64,000 nt of DNA from Pseudoscleropodium purum (GCA_963969395.1 OZ017795.1:31725063-31789062); one strand, 5' to 3'. Positions 26,418 through 38,664 are shown, counted from the stretch's first letter. Notes: generated by a model from the letters alone, not told the origin. Made by a program: numbers and translations.

Positions 26418-26806
26418 AACGATTTGCGACTGCCGTCCTTCACCAATGACCATAAAGAGAATCCGAAGAAAGCGAGGCAAAGGAATCGGAAGAAGGAAGA
26501 CGCAATGTGATGAGTACTACAGAGCTTCACCGTGCAAAAACAAGAACAGTAGCGTGGCTTCGAGACACAACAGGGAAAACGGGAAGACAGAGAGTTTGAA
26601 TGCGGAGGGGGGGGCAGCGGCAATAAAGGGCGGTGTGGAAGGGGTCAAACGTGCGCAATGGACAAAAGTGGCAGGAGTTCCAAATCTGGAGCGGACTGAA
26701 GTCACGGCGGTTCTCCCGTACGAGGGGTGAGTGGAGCTCTCGTACTCACTTTTTGAAATGTTACCGCTTTTTTCTTTTAATTTTTTCTTACCCAATGCAC
26801 GCGCTG
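26418..26806 (-). promoter_or_regulatory. Probable 5' UTR and promoter of the coiled-coil protein gene
   Basis: This stretch is GC-richer than the flanking spacer, contains a G-run at about 26608-26615, and ends abruptly where the MITE cluster begins. It is upstream of the minus-strand ATG. Short ORFs on both strands here show no domain motifs. Confidence 0.4.
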
Positions 26807-28171
26807 GGCCAGGGAGGATTGACCCCTCTATTGCCCGTGTTTTACTCTTGTAGAAAACACTGAAATTTTTTTATTTGCCACCTATGATAACATTTGAAAA
26901 TTTGGAATTCATATTTGCAATCATATATTTTGCAATCAGACACCCCAAATTTAGCTAGTGAACGTGATGAAATACAAAATTTAACCCCTAAAGGATCAAG
27001 GTGCATTTTTTTGGCAACATAACTTTTTTGGGCAATTGCATGTAAACAAAGATTTCTATAATTTTGGCCCAAATTTTAATAGAAGGTGTGGACAAGGAAT
27101 ATCTCTTATGCGCACTAAATTTCAAGACATTTGGAAATATGAGTCAAAAGTTATGGCCTAATATGTAGTTTGTTTCTCAACTCGGGTAATCTGAGTATAT
27201 TTGGAAAAATCCCTTTTTTCAAAAACAAAAATTTAAAATTAATTTTTTAGATTTATATATACACAAAATTTATTTACGGTAAAAGCTTTGAATCATTCTA
27301 TTTTGATCAATGAGTCTAAAGTTATGAGGTGTTTTAGTTTGCGGGCAATTATGGATTCTGGCTACTCCAAAATAAACTTTGAAGTTATTTTTTGAACTCA
27401 ATTTTGAATATTTTTGGAAAAAAATAAAAACAATAGGTGAAGATTGTTTATTACAATATTATAGCCATTGGATAGGCATTTTTCAATTCAATAATTAAAT
27501 TATAAACAATTTAGTATTTTGATTCATTATCTACTTCTTTCTACTTACTATTTTTTTCCTATATGTTGTACATTTTCAAATGATCTGAAAATTTTCAAGC
27601 ATGTAGTGAATTTGCCTTGAAGAATGAATCCAAAGAGTTGCAACCATTTTGGACATTTTTTCATACAAATCTGACCTTGTGAAGTGCAGCTGCCTAGTTT
27701 TTGCAAGGCCCAAAAAAGGCTTTTTGTCAATTGAAACACTAATATCTTGCAATCTACATGGTGGAAATTTCTGAAATTTTTCCACATCTTCTTAAATTAT
27801 CATAATACAAGATCCTATGGTTGGATGTGTCCAAAATGTTTTAAAATTTTTTTTTGATTCTTGTCTTAAAAATGGCAATTTTGAAGCTTTTTTGGTGAAA
27901 GCATAGACAAGGAACTTTAGGGGTTAAGCGGTACAACAATTTTGACATTTACCCTCTATTGCCTCACATTTTGTCCTTGTAGAAAACACTGAAATTTTTT
28001 ATTTGCCACATGTGATAAAATTTGCAAATTTTGAATTCATATTTGCAATCAAAGATCCCAAATTAGATAGGGGATATGTTGAAATACAAAATTTGACTAG
28101 TACAAAATAGGGGGCAATTTTTGTCATTTACCCTCTGACTAGGCAAATAGAGGGGTCAATCTTTCTTGGCT
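26807..28171. mobile_element. MITE-like family A: two fused copies, one carrying a nested TTAA element
   Basis: The left end at 26807 reads GGCCAGGG and then GGATTGACCCCTCTATTGCC; the right end at 28171 is its inverted counterpart. The first copy (26807 to about 27960) is interrupted at 26981-27926 by a family B element. A second copy (about 27952-28171) follows directly and shares its terminal CCTCTATTGCC. The internal core (AACACTGAAATTTTTTATTT, CAAATTTTGAATTCATATTT) recurs at 63642-63888, 63901-64000, 28194-28448 and 41541-41705. Confidence 0.8.
26981..27926. mobile_element. TTAA-flanked inverted-repeat element, family B, copy 1 (nested)
   Basis: It begins TTAACCCCTAAAGG and ends CTTTAGGGGTTAA, 946 bp including both TTAA copies, and is inserted inside a family A MITE. 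The uninterrupted family A copy at 63642 has a single TTAA at the equivalent point (ACAAAATTTAAGTGAC), so TTAA is the duplicated target. The interior is non-coding and related to the copies at 13027 and 38665. Confidence 0.8.
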
Positions 28172-28193
28172 ATGCAACACTGTTGGATAAGAC

Positions 28194-28448
28194 GTTAAAT
28201 CCTCCATTCAAAGTAGGTCCAACAAGGTAAATTTTGGGGTTCTTTAGGGATAAAAGTAAAAAAAAGCCCCCTATTTTGAGCCGTGTCTAGGGTACCTTAT
28301 AGACCTCACATGGCTAATTTGGGGTCTCTAATTGAAAATATGAATTTAAAATTTACAAAAATAAAATTTATGTGAAATATAAAAAATTCTTGCGTTTTCC
28401 CTAGGATAAATTGAGTCTACTAGGCCAACTTCGAATGGAGGATTTAAC
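28194..28448. mobile_element. Short inverted-repeat element with family A-like core
   Basis: The ends GTTAAATCCTCCATTC (from 28194) and its inverted match GAATGGAGGATTTAAC (to 28448) form TIRs, with weaker pairing continuing inward. The core is family A sequence in reverse orientation (AAAAAATTCTTGCGTTTTCC, CCCCCTATTTTGAG). The terminal sequences differ from family A, so it may be a related subfamily. Length about 255 bp, non-coding. Confidence 0.7.
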
Positions 28449-29590
28449 ATCCTTCCACTGTCGGTTCATTTGTTGTTAGAGGAAATGTTTTTTTTCAATT
28501 CGGAAACTCATAAATTTGCACTCAATTCTTATTAGAATCCGTTTTCAATATTTTTTTATAAATATTGAAAAGACATTCATATTTTCATACTAGAAATAAT
28601 TTACACCAAAGGAAGGAAATACATAAAATTGCTAAATAAGGCATGTAGTCTTTGTAAAAACTCACCAAGAAATGTCCCCTAGCTTGAAAAGTTGAGTGGA
28701 CTATTTCTCATAATCTCTTTCCTAATGAGTGAAATTCACATAATCACTAATTACAAATTTTTCATTCACCAATCACATTTTTCATCCACAACACACGGAT
28801 GCTAGTATGTGAGCTTCTAAGCGTGAGCTTGTGAGCATGTGAGCATGAGCTTGTGAGCCTACATTTTTTTTGTTCCATTTAGAGTTTGTATAATTCATGA
28901 AGAACCTATGACCGTGGAATTAGAAATAAAGATTTTTAGTCTGAATGAACAACAAATGAATATGCTACTATGCAATTTTGTACCAAAAAATTGAACAAAT
29001 TTATTTCCAAAAATTGAAATATAGTCAAAATAGATAGAATTTGTAAGCAAGTACATGATAAAAATAGATGTAATGGTTTAAGATGTCTCACTACCAAGTT
29101 CTTAAATATAAAATTAGAATACATCTTAACAACATCATAGAAATGACATTTATGAAGTCTAAAATAGAAGGACCAACAAGTATGGGTTATAAAGGCTAAA
29201 TATAATATGGTGATAAGTAAAGGCTCTAAACATTATAAACACTAAATCATAAATAATGCTTTTGAATGATTAAGTGATAAATGTAATCTTTATATAAATT
29301 TAAAGGATGAAAATGGTCTACCTATTTTATTTTATTTTATTTTTATTAATATATTTGAAAATAAAAACAAAAATATCTTAAATATTGAATATTTAAAATA
29401 AATATAGTAGTCATATGTTATACACCAAATAAATTTACTAACCTTGAATGACCTAAACAATCAGTTTTTTAATCAATCTCTTTCTTTTTTTTAATTGTCT
29501 TTTTTTTATTTAATTTTTTCTAAAAATAATAATAATTTCTAAAAAATAGTATATATACATAATTAATTTCAATGGTAGTATTTTGATTTA
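28449..29590. other. AT-rich spacer with a GTGAGC-rich patch
   Basis: A patch at about 28806-28861 repeats GTGAGC and GAGCTTGTGAGC motifs. A related patch in reverse orientation lies at about 36710-36745. Otherwise no genes or ordered repeats were seen. Confidence 0.45.
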
Positions 29591-29599
29591 ATTTCAAGT

Positions 29600-31500
29600 T
29601 AAATTTCACTTTGTGGAATTTTATAAAGTTTAGAGATAGAGTGTGATTCAAGGCTCATGATTTCCAAAAGAATGTAGTATCCCACAACAATATGCACATA
29701 ATCAAAAATAGTAGGCAAATGATCCATACCATCTAGAAGATAGTTAATAGATATAAAATCAACCACAACATTAAAAGGCTTTTTTGTCTCAATAGCCAAC
29801 TACCATATACAAAATTTAAATTAGAATAATGTAACAATTGAATAAAAAGGTTCAAAATATATTATTGTTTAAATAATATAAATAGACAAGTACTCACTTG
29901 AGCCCATCAATCATTTAGCCTTATGAAGTCACTTAGAAAAGTCAATATCATTGAATTTTGCGTTAGAAAATTTGAAAGCGTCATAAAAAGTAGGAGACTT
30001 ATTCACATCTCTAGCCACTTGATTTTTAAAGAAGTGTTCATTGTTGAAGTTGCCAACATTCAAAGCTTGTTTTAAGTCATCTCTAAACTTTCATCATGAG
30101 TTTCATAGTGACACTTCATTTGCTCCAAGAAAATTGTGATATATTTAGGATATGCAATAGAGAGCTATTTCTTTAATTATGAATGAAAAATTACCTTCCC
30201 CTTATCAACAACTTTGGAGACCCATTCATCAATTGCACTTGGAGTCTAATTTGATGGATTGTGATACTTTTCACAAAATTTCCTAAATTGTAATAGAAGC
30301 GTTCTTCAATTCTTGTTGTAGGAAGTAAATGACATATAAGAATAAACAAAATTGCACATGATAACAAATATTCTAATGTATAATAAAGCAACATAATATC
30401 AATTTAAATTAACAACAATAACAAAAGAAAATAGAAAATAGAAGATAAAACTAAAAATCGAAAAAATATATAAAATAGGAAATAAAACTTTAGAAATGAA
30501 TCTTAAAATATGACTCCATTTAGAGCTTCAAAAGTTAAAGTGAACTAAATTCTTTAATTGGACTTTTGCTTGGCTTCAACTATAGTAAGATCTTCTTTGG
30601 AGATAAATTTTTTCAAAATATGAGAATAGTTGCCTAGCGACACTTTGAATACGATGAAGTTTGTGAACGAGATTTATGGAAATATGAAAATTTTGGTTTC
30701 TCATAGCAAAACAAGATTTATTGTATTAAAATATGTGAAGTGAACATCAAACAAAACAAAACAAAATAAAGACAATTGTAATGATTCAAACCAAATAAGC
30801 TTTAGAGACTACGAAATGAAAAGAAATAAAAAATGATAATGAAATATAAAGAATTACCAATTGACATTATGTAATGCTATCAATATAGTTGCAATGTACC
30901 TCTTGACCTTCCAATCAATACTTTCAATAATATAATGCCACATGAAATCATTTACATAATTAGGATTGATAATAGGCAACAATGCTTGCAAACGGTAGTT
31001 GCTATCCCACAACATAAATATCTTGCTATAGAAAACTTTGAGATCTTTATCATTTTTCAATTTTTTTATTAAATGCAACATTTACCTGCACCTAGTTAGC
31101 ACTCCACATTTCAATAATCAATATCATTTGTAACATCTACTATCTTTCCTTTATTATTCTCCAAAGCCATATAAAAAACTCCATTTCCTTCCATATAACT
31201 ATAAGTAACAAAATATGCAACTAGATTCATGGCATCATTCTTCAAAATAGGCCTAACAACTGGTAAAGAAGTCATATAACATTAAAGAATATTGATTTTT
31301 GATTATGTTCTTAGTTTATATCTCAACTCTTCAAGACAAGAAAAAGTGTTCATAGTTTTCTTCTTCAAAAAGTCATGCAACTCTAATTGATCTTTAGAAA
31401 GAAGTTGAAATATAACATTTAATCTCTATGCTTGTGGATTTCTTTGTGTCAAAATCTTTAAAATCACAATTAAATCAAGATTGAAAAAAATCTAGATTGT
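29600..31500 (-). pseudogene. Decayed protein-coding remnant, family not recognised
   Basis: Short open stretches on the minus strand read as plausible protein but are separated by stops. About 31278-31115 contains LPVVRPILKNDAMNLVAYFV. 31081-30854 contains KIFMLWDSNYRLQALLPIIN and IATILIALHNVNW. 29799-29599 is a further open stretch. The amino-acid composition is protein-like despite the AT-rich DNA. A transposable-element or host gene origin cannot be decided by eye. No intact frame remains. Confidence 0.4.
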
Positions 31501-31539
31501 ATATATGTATTGTACAACATGTAAATCAATATAGTAGTT

Positions 31540-33210
31540 GTTAATGGTTGTGCATTAGAAAAGCCCATAATTTTTAGTATTTGACCAAATTCTAGCATAT
31601 ATTGTAAGTAATTTAGAATTCCTAAAACTGTGGCTATTAATGGTTATGCACTAGGAAGAGCAATATGATTTTGGCATTTGATCAAATTCATGCATATGCT
31701 ACAAGCAAATTTAAATCTTCAAAATTGGGTCATTAACGATTGTGCACTTAGAAGCCCAAAATTTTTTAAGCATTTGACCAAATTCTCACATATGCTACAA
31801 GGAAATTTGAATCCTCCAAACCATAGGCTGGTAGGCGTAAATAGTTGTGCACTTGGAAAGCAAATTTTTTGTAACATTTGAACCAAATTTTGGCATATAT
31901 TGCAAGCAAATTTAAATCCTTGAAATAGTGGCTATTAACAGTTGGAATTTAGGAAGGTCCCAAAAAATTTCAAAATTTGACTAATTTTTGCATATACTAA
32001 AAACAAATTTGAATCTTCAAAACCATAGTTGTTAACAGCTAGGGATCTAGAAATGTCTAAAAAATTTCAACATTTGACTAATTTTTGCATATACAATAAA
32101 CAAATTTGAATTCCTTAATCCATATCTGTTAATAGCTAGGGTCTAGAAAGGCCCCAAATTTTTGAATATACAATAAACAAATTTGAATTCCTTAATCCAT
32201 ATCTGTTAATAGCTAGGGTCTAGAAAGGCCCCAAATTTTTCAACATTTGACTAATTCTTGCATATGGCAAAAACAAATTTGAATCTCTAAAATTGTAGCC
32301 ATTAATGGTTGGAGGTCTAAGAAGGCCCCAAATTTTTCAACATTTGACTAATTTTTGCATATGCAAAAAACAAATTTGAATCTCCAAAATTGTAGCTATT
32401 AATGGCTAGAGGTTTAGGAAGGTTCAAAAAAATTTCAACATTTGACTAATTTTTGCATTTACAATAAATAAATTTGAATCCCCCAAATCGTAGCCGTTAA
32501 CGGCTAGGATCTAGGAAGGCCCCAAAAATTTCAACATTTGACTAATTTTTGCATACATAAGAAACAAATTTGAATTTCTAAAACCGTAGCCGTTAATGGT
32601 TGGAGGTCTAAGAAGGCTCCAAAAATTTCAACATTTGATTAATTTTAGTATACACAACAAACAAATTTGAATCCCAAAAACCATAGCTATTAATGGCTAG
32701 GGGTCTCAGAAAACCCCGAAATTTTTAGTATTTAACCAAATTCTTGCATATGCTACAAAAAAATGTGAACCTTCAAAATTATAACCGTTAGCGGTTGGAG
32801 GTCTAGAAAGGCCCATAAAATTTTAACATTTGACGAATTTATTTATATTCTGAAAATAAATTTGAATCCCCAAAACCGTAGCCGTTAATGGCTGGGGGTC
32901 TAGGAAGGCCCCAAGAATTTCAGCATTTGACTAATTCTTGCATATCCTAGAAACAAATTTGAACCTCCCAAACCGTAGCCGTTAACGGCTGGGGGTCTAG
33001 GAAAGCCCAAAAAATTTCAACATTTGACTCATTTTTGCATACATAGGAAACAAATTTGAATCTCCAAAACCGTAGCTGTTAACCGTTGGCGGTCTAAGAA
33101 GGCCCTGAGAATTTCAACATTTGACTAATTCTTGTATATTCTGGAAACAAATTTGAAACTCCAAAACCGTAGCCATTAAAAGCTAGAATTTAAGAAGGCC
33201 CCAAAAGATT
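31540..33210. repeat. 97-bp satellite array, about 17 diverged units
   Basis: Units share TTTCAACATTTGACTAATTT, ACAAATTTGAAT, a central CCGTAGCCGTTAATGGCT and GGTCTAGGAAGGCCCC. Spacing measured between adjacent units (for example 32523 to 32620) is 97 bp. Units are best conserved at 32300-33200 and decay toward the left edge. A nearly exact local duplication of about 77 bp lies at 32094-32247. The unit centre is AGCCGTTAACGGCT, a perfect 14-bp palindrome in at least two units (32492-32505 and 32977-32990). Confidence 0.9.
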
Positions 33211-33339
33211 TCAAGTTGTGACTATGTAGATTCAAAAGCTACAATTTTTGAATGACCCTAGGAGAGAAGACAAGCTCTTTATACAAGTGGGATGGTAGGA
33301 GGTAAAACAACCCATGTGGGATATGTAAATTAAGATTAC

Positions 33340-33790
33340 TATGAGCTCAACCGCTCATACCTAATTAAGTTAAAAGTAAGAATTGTGTTCAATATAAAAC
33401 TTTGGACCTCATTTTTTCATAGTAGAATAATTTTTTTCTTAAAACTTTGAACTAATAAAAGTTTGAAAATCACATTAAAATTCATCTCTAAAAATCTGTT
33501 TTAGATTTAAAGTCTCTAAAAGAAAGTTATGGACAAAATTCAGAGAGGGGTTGAAAGTGACAATTTTTTGACATTTCCAAACATCCTCTCTAAATTTTGT
33601 TCATAAATTTCTTATGAAGATTCAAAATTACAAATAGATTTCTTGAAAAGAAATTGAGCTTGATTTTCAACTTTTATTAGTTCAAAATTTTTTGAAAAAA
33701 ATCATTCCATTGTGCCAAAATGAGGTCTGAAGTTTTATATTGAACATAATTCCTTCATTTTGACAATAAGTGGTCAAGCTCTCATCTTCA
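33340..33790. mobile_element. Long foldback (hairpin) element
   Basis: The left arm (about 33340-33560, with GTTCAATATAAAACTTTGGA at 33388) pairs with the right arm (about 33580-33790, with TTTTATATTGAACATAATTC). Pairing runs through GACCTCATTTT, GAACTAATAAAAGTTTGAAA and CTCTCTAAATTTTGTTC to a short loop around 33560-33580. The transcript of either strand would fold into a hairpin of about 200 bp. No coding capacity. Confidence 0.85.
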
Positions 33791-34329
33791 AATTTTTCCA
33801 TACCCATTAAAGATTCATGAAAGACTTTGGGTTTCATTATAAAAACTATCTCTCAATCCTTCAACTTTATTAAATGTCAATGAAGTAATTCTTTTATTCA
33901 AACATCAAAAAAAATTTGGTAGTAAATGGTCAAATGATATTTAATATATAGTTAAATGAATTGTTATCATATTTTTTTATATTTTTGACAAACCATCTTT
34001 ACAATTTTTTATAAATTCAGATGTTCAGTCCTAGATTGGAAAAAAAAAATTAGCACTTGTTTTGAAGTATAATAAATTCAAACTTGCTATCCGAATATGG
34101 TATTTGTTTAAAATGATTGTCAATGGGCTTAGAAGTGGAATTGATTTCATAAGACAGATGCAACCAAGTAATGACTTTGAAAACTACTTTGTCATATATG
34201 AACATGTGAAGAGAATGAAATCATAAACAACTATCACTTGTCACATTTATGACTCTACTTATTGCAAAGTCATGACTATTGCCATTTGTAATATGTAGAT
34301 TGCTTAGGATACTAAAAGTTAACTCATTT

Positions 34330-35300
34330 TTTGCATTATTATAGGTCATTGTAGAAAATAGGGTGTTGAATCCAACCTTCAAAGGATTCATGTGTGATAA
34401 TGTGTTGAAGACAACTAACTTTAATACAATTCACATTGTGTATAGGTCAAGGGATTCATTTGTTCCAATAGTAGATTATGAAATGACTTTCTTGTTCCAT
34501 TGAGCAACAAACATGTACAAGCTCATAAAGAAGCTAATCAACAAAGAATTCTTGAACCAATATATCTAATTCTACATGTAGTATATAACATAAATATTTG
34601 AAGCAAACAAGATGTATTTAGAAATAAAAGCTTGGTAGTGTTCTTCTAATGTTGCATTAAAATCGGCAATTCATGAATTTATTGGAGGATTGAATCACAT
34701 TTTGATACTTTCAATACGTTAGTGGGATGGATTGATATAAACAATATTACCTTTAACATCTTTTTTTTCTTCCTATTTTTTATCTTAAACTCTAAATTAT
34801 AAACTATTTGAATAATGATTTTATTCATCATCTTTACAAAAATTGAGAATAGAAGAATTAGTAGATATCTTAATGTCCAACCTCAAAGAAACAATGTACT
34901 ACAAATGGATGCAAACTTCTAAAAAATATAGATCATCTAATATATTAGTTGCCACATGTGATGAGTGGGTTTGGATCTTCATACACATGACCAGCTATAT
35001 GGCTTATCTTTGTGAGGGCCCTTTTAAAAAAGATCCTTCTAAAAAGGGTTTGAATTGAAGAGAATTATGGCATGTAGAAATGGAAAAAAATTGCAAATGC
35101 CCTTAGTGAGATGCTTGAAATAGAAGACATCTACACTCAAATTTCGCATTTAGAAATAAAAGAGGTATTCGAGTCTAGCAAAAAGAAATTGGATCTTTTG
35201 ATCAATTTTGAAGGTGATTTTCATCAATCCAAGAAGGTTAACTTCTTTCATCTTTGGATTTAAACTAAGTTGGTCATTGCTAGAATGCATCTCTAGATTG
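34330..35300 (+). pseudogene. Decayed transposase-like coding remnant
   Basis: From 34345 the plus strand reads VIVENRVLNPTFKGFMCDN and continues in frame to a TGA in LFH*ATNMY. Another segment near 34620 has KAW*CSSN and AIHEFIGG, followed by an open stretch at 34843-35058 (YYKWMQTSKKYRSSNILVAT). The order and spacing look like one long protein interrupted by point stops. I take it for a dead transposable-element protein, but the family is inferred, not shown. Confidence 0.4.
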
Positions 35301-38300
35301 TATATTTGAAGAGTTTAATATGGTCATACCATGTATCTGATCTATGGTGGAAACAAATAACAATACATTGAAATGACACATAGTGAGAATTTCATACAAC
35401 TCAAGGGAACAATATTATACCATTCAAAAGTGTATATATGCCAAATGCAAGATATTGATTGTTAGGCATGAAAAATCCATTGTACCCTATTTACAAAGGG
35501 TAGAAGCATGAGAATAAGGACACAACAATTCCAACTAAGTCAATTTGTGGTTTTGCTCAAACCAAATTGTATGATATGTCAAGGAATCTAAGATTTTTCA
35601 TATTCTTACCCAACTTGAGATCCCCAAGGTTTGGCATATTCTTATTCATACCAATCTTACTTGTACCAAAATCATTAAGTTTCAAAAAATTCGATTTTGC
35701 CTACAGTCCATCAATCCAATGTCTTCTTGACATTTAATCACTTTGTCTTGGATATTTGAACTTGTATCGTGGGCTCATTCTTGACTAGAACATACTTAAA
35801 GAATCTCCTCCATTTGAAATGGCAAGCAAGTTCGTCAAAGCAATAAGGCACCTATTGAAAATCACCAAAATCAATAGAAAAGTGCAAGGAATGTTACCGC
35901 AAATGTGATGAAGGTGAACTTCCTTTTTTGCTTTAGACTTAGTGCTATTATTATGCTTTTGTCTAGGATTGACCTGAACCAAAAGGTCCATAACATCACA
36001 CTTTGCAATTTTCTATTTCATATTTGTCTTCATTATAGAAGTATGAATGGGACTTCCATTAGAAAGTGTGGCATTTACAAAAACTGAAAATACCTTAATT
36101 ACATCTTTCATTACTTTTGCAAAGTAGATTATGAAACAAACACATTCATCTACGCTCTTATTTTTAGTTTGGATGAAGTTGAACAAGTGTTTGTTGTTGT
36201 TGTTAAAATCATTAAGATGTGCAAATGAACAAATTAATTCACAGTCAAATATTAGCATGATATAAAGTAGATGCATAGTACTAATATATTATCTTCAAAA
36301 TCTCCAAATTCGAGTAGCAAAATCTTATATTCATATTACAATATGCATTCCTTGCTATCATGTAAGAATATTTTATTATGTACACAATATTTTATATCCT
36401 ATGATATTTTCATTGAATTTGTCTTTCTCTAATCTTTAAAATTACCTTTAAATTATTTGTACTCTCACTTAATCAACCCACCCTAAAACAATCTTTTGGA
36501 ACTTGATATAAATTTTGAAACATGTAATAGCACCTTCCCAGGCTTCAAGATCTAAAGTCCAAGGTCATGAGTCCCATGGTAATAGGTCATATTTTCTAAA
36601 TATAATAAATTTAAATGAAAAAACATTAGTCTTTTAAGTATTGAAACAAAAAAATTTAGAAATTACATTATGTTCTAAATTTCTAAGCTCTAGACTCACA
36701 CAATCCCTGCTCACCACTCATAGGCTCACGCTCACATGCAAGCGTCATTGATCCACGGCAGATGTCTCAATTTCTAAACAAGCAATATGTTGGGCAATGT
36801 TTGAAGTGAAGGAAATTCTAACAAAAAACAAGCATTCTTCATCAAGCTTTGCACTCCTTATTAGCCTTTTTTTTATATCAAAATTTTCTTTGCCTTGGTC
36901 ATTGCCCTATACAAAACACTATAGAAAGCCAAAAAATATTGGTTCAAAACAAGGGAATTATTTCCAAAGTGAGCCAAGGACTACAATGATCTCAAAACTA
37001 GTTCAGGGTTTTTAGCAAAATGTTCATTTTTGGAAGATTTAAAAAAAAATTTACACTGGGGGCATGAAAAATTAAATAGCAAACAAGTGAAATTTAGCTA
37101 GTTTTGGGATTGCCGCTGAGGAGGTTCGACCACTTCATGAAATTTTTTAGCTAAATATTTGGCTTTTTCTTCAAGTGAAAGGGAGGAGAGAGTACTAGTG
37201 AACAATGCCATGTGTAAAATTGAAGAGGATGGCCACTAAAGTTTCAAATAGCATTTAGGCCTTTGAATTAAACTTTTTGAATTTATTTCTTATTTGGTGG
37301 AGGAGGAGATTATGGAAACAAACAAAATTCTAGGTAATTTAATTTTTATGATGAATGAATAGTAAGAAGGAGTATATTTTGGGGAAGACTTAACTTGAAT
37401 AGTAGAAGTGGAGCATCATTTTGTTTTGAAAAATTACATCACTTTTCCTAACTTGAAGCTCTACTCAATTGAAGTCCCTAGATCTTCTTTTCAAACTAAA
37501 GAACTTTAAGTTATGGAGCTCAAAAACCTTGCTATGTCAATTGTTACAAGTTGTGAAAGTCTAGATTGAAAAAAATATTTTATTTCACTTTGCAAGTTTT
37601 TGTTTCTACTTATACATTCCCTTTACACTTGAATTTTTTTAATTTATGACCATAAATTATAAGAATTAGATCAATTGTAAGATCTAATTCTAGCACAAAT
37701 TAACTTAATCATTCTTTGAAGAAAGAGGTCAATTAAAAGGGTTATTAGACAAATGTGTTCAACCATTCATTAACTACAATAATCCAATAAAGACTTGTCA
37801 CCTAAATCACCTCCTTGAAGCCTATTGAATTGAAATGCAAACCTTAAGAGTGAGTAATTCTTCAAATGCAATAGTTTTTTTATTTGCTTAGATGTAATCA
37901 TAGAGAGCAAAGGCCAATAAACAAATAGTGGGGTGATTGGTTTGTGTTTAAAACAAAGACTACAGCGAGAGGCCATATTTATTAACTTTTAGATTTAACA
38001 ATGTGAATATCATATCAAATAAATGGACAAAATCTATGGTTGTAAGATTTAAGGCATCATGGTCCTCAAAATAATATTAGGTCTACCTAAAAATGAAGGA
38101 GAAAAAAACATCCCTAAAAACAAATAAAATATTATCTATTTAGGTCGTGGAAGATTCTAAGTCATACTTCTTATTATGAAAAATGTAATGGAACTTGGCC
38201 CAAATAAGGGACACTTTATTAAAGGAACCTAGCAAAGAAAATAAACAATTATGAGCACTCTTGATGGTCATAATAAAAAAAATTTACTTTCATTGCTTGC

Positions 38301-38660
38301 CAATGGAAGTGCTCTTTGTAGAAGGGCATCTCTAGTGGTCCGACTTTAAAGCCTACATTGGTGTTTTTGGGATGAAAAATAGGTAATCAATGTGTAGTCC
38401 CCTCAAACTATTTTCTTTAATAGTACAACAAAAAAATTATTTTTGTTGTTGTTTTGCAACTCTGCCAAGTTGTACATTGCATAGACATTATTAGTGGTGA
38501 GATTCTTTACACACTTAGAGATTTGTCATTGTTTTGGAAGTTTTAAAAGTAAATTACATGGATGGAAGATTCTATGGCTAGGTGATCCACTATCCAAATT
38601 TAGAGCATGTTGTTTTGCCTAGATGAACAATTGATAGATAAGTAAAGATGTTTGAAAGCA
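35300..38660. other. AT-rich spacer without supported genes
   Basis: Scattered short ORFs show no domain motifs or splice-compatible partners. A CTCACGCTCACATGCAAGCG patch near 36726 mirrors the GTGAGC patch at 28.8 kb. Nothing else ordered was seen. Confidence 0.45.
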
Positions 38661-38664
38661 ATAC

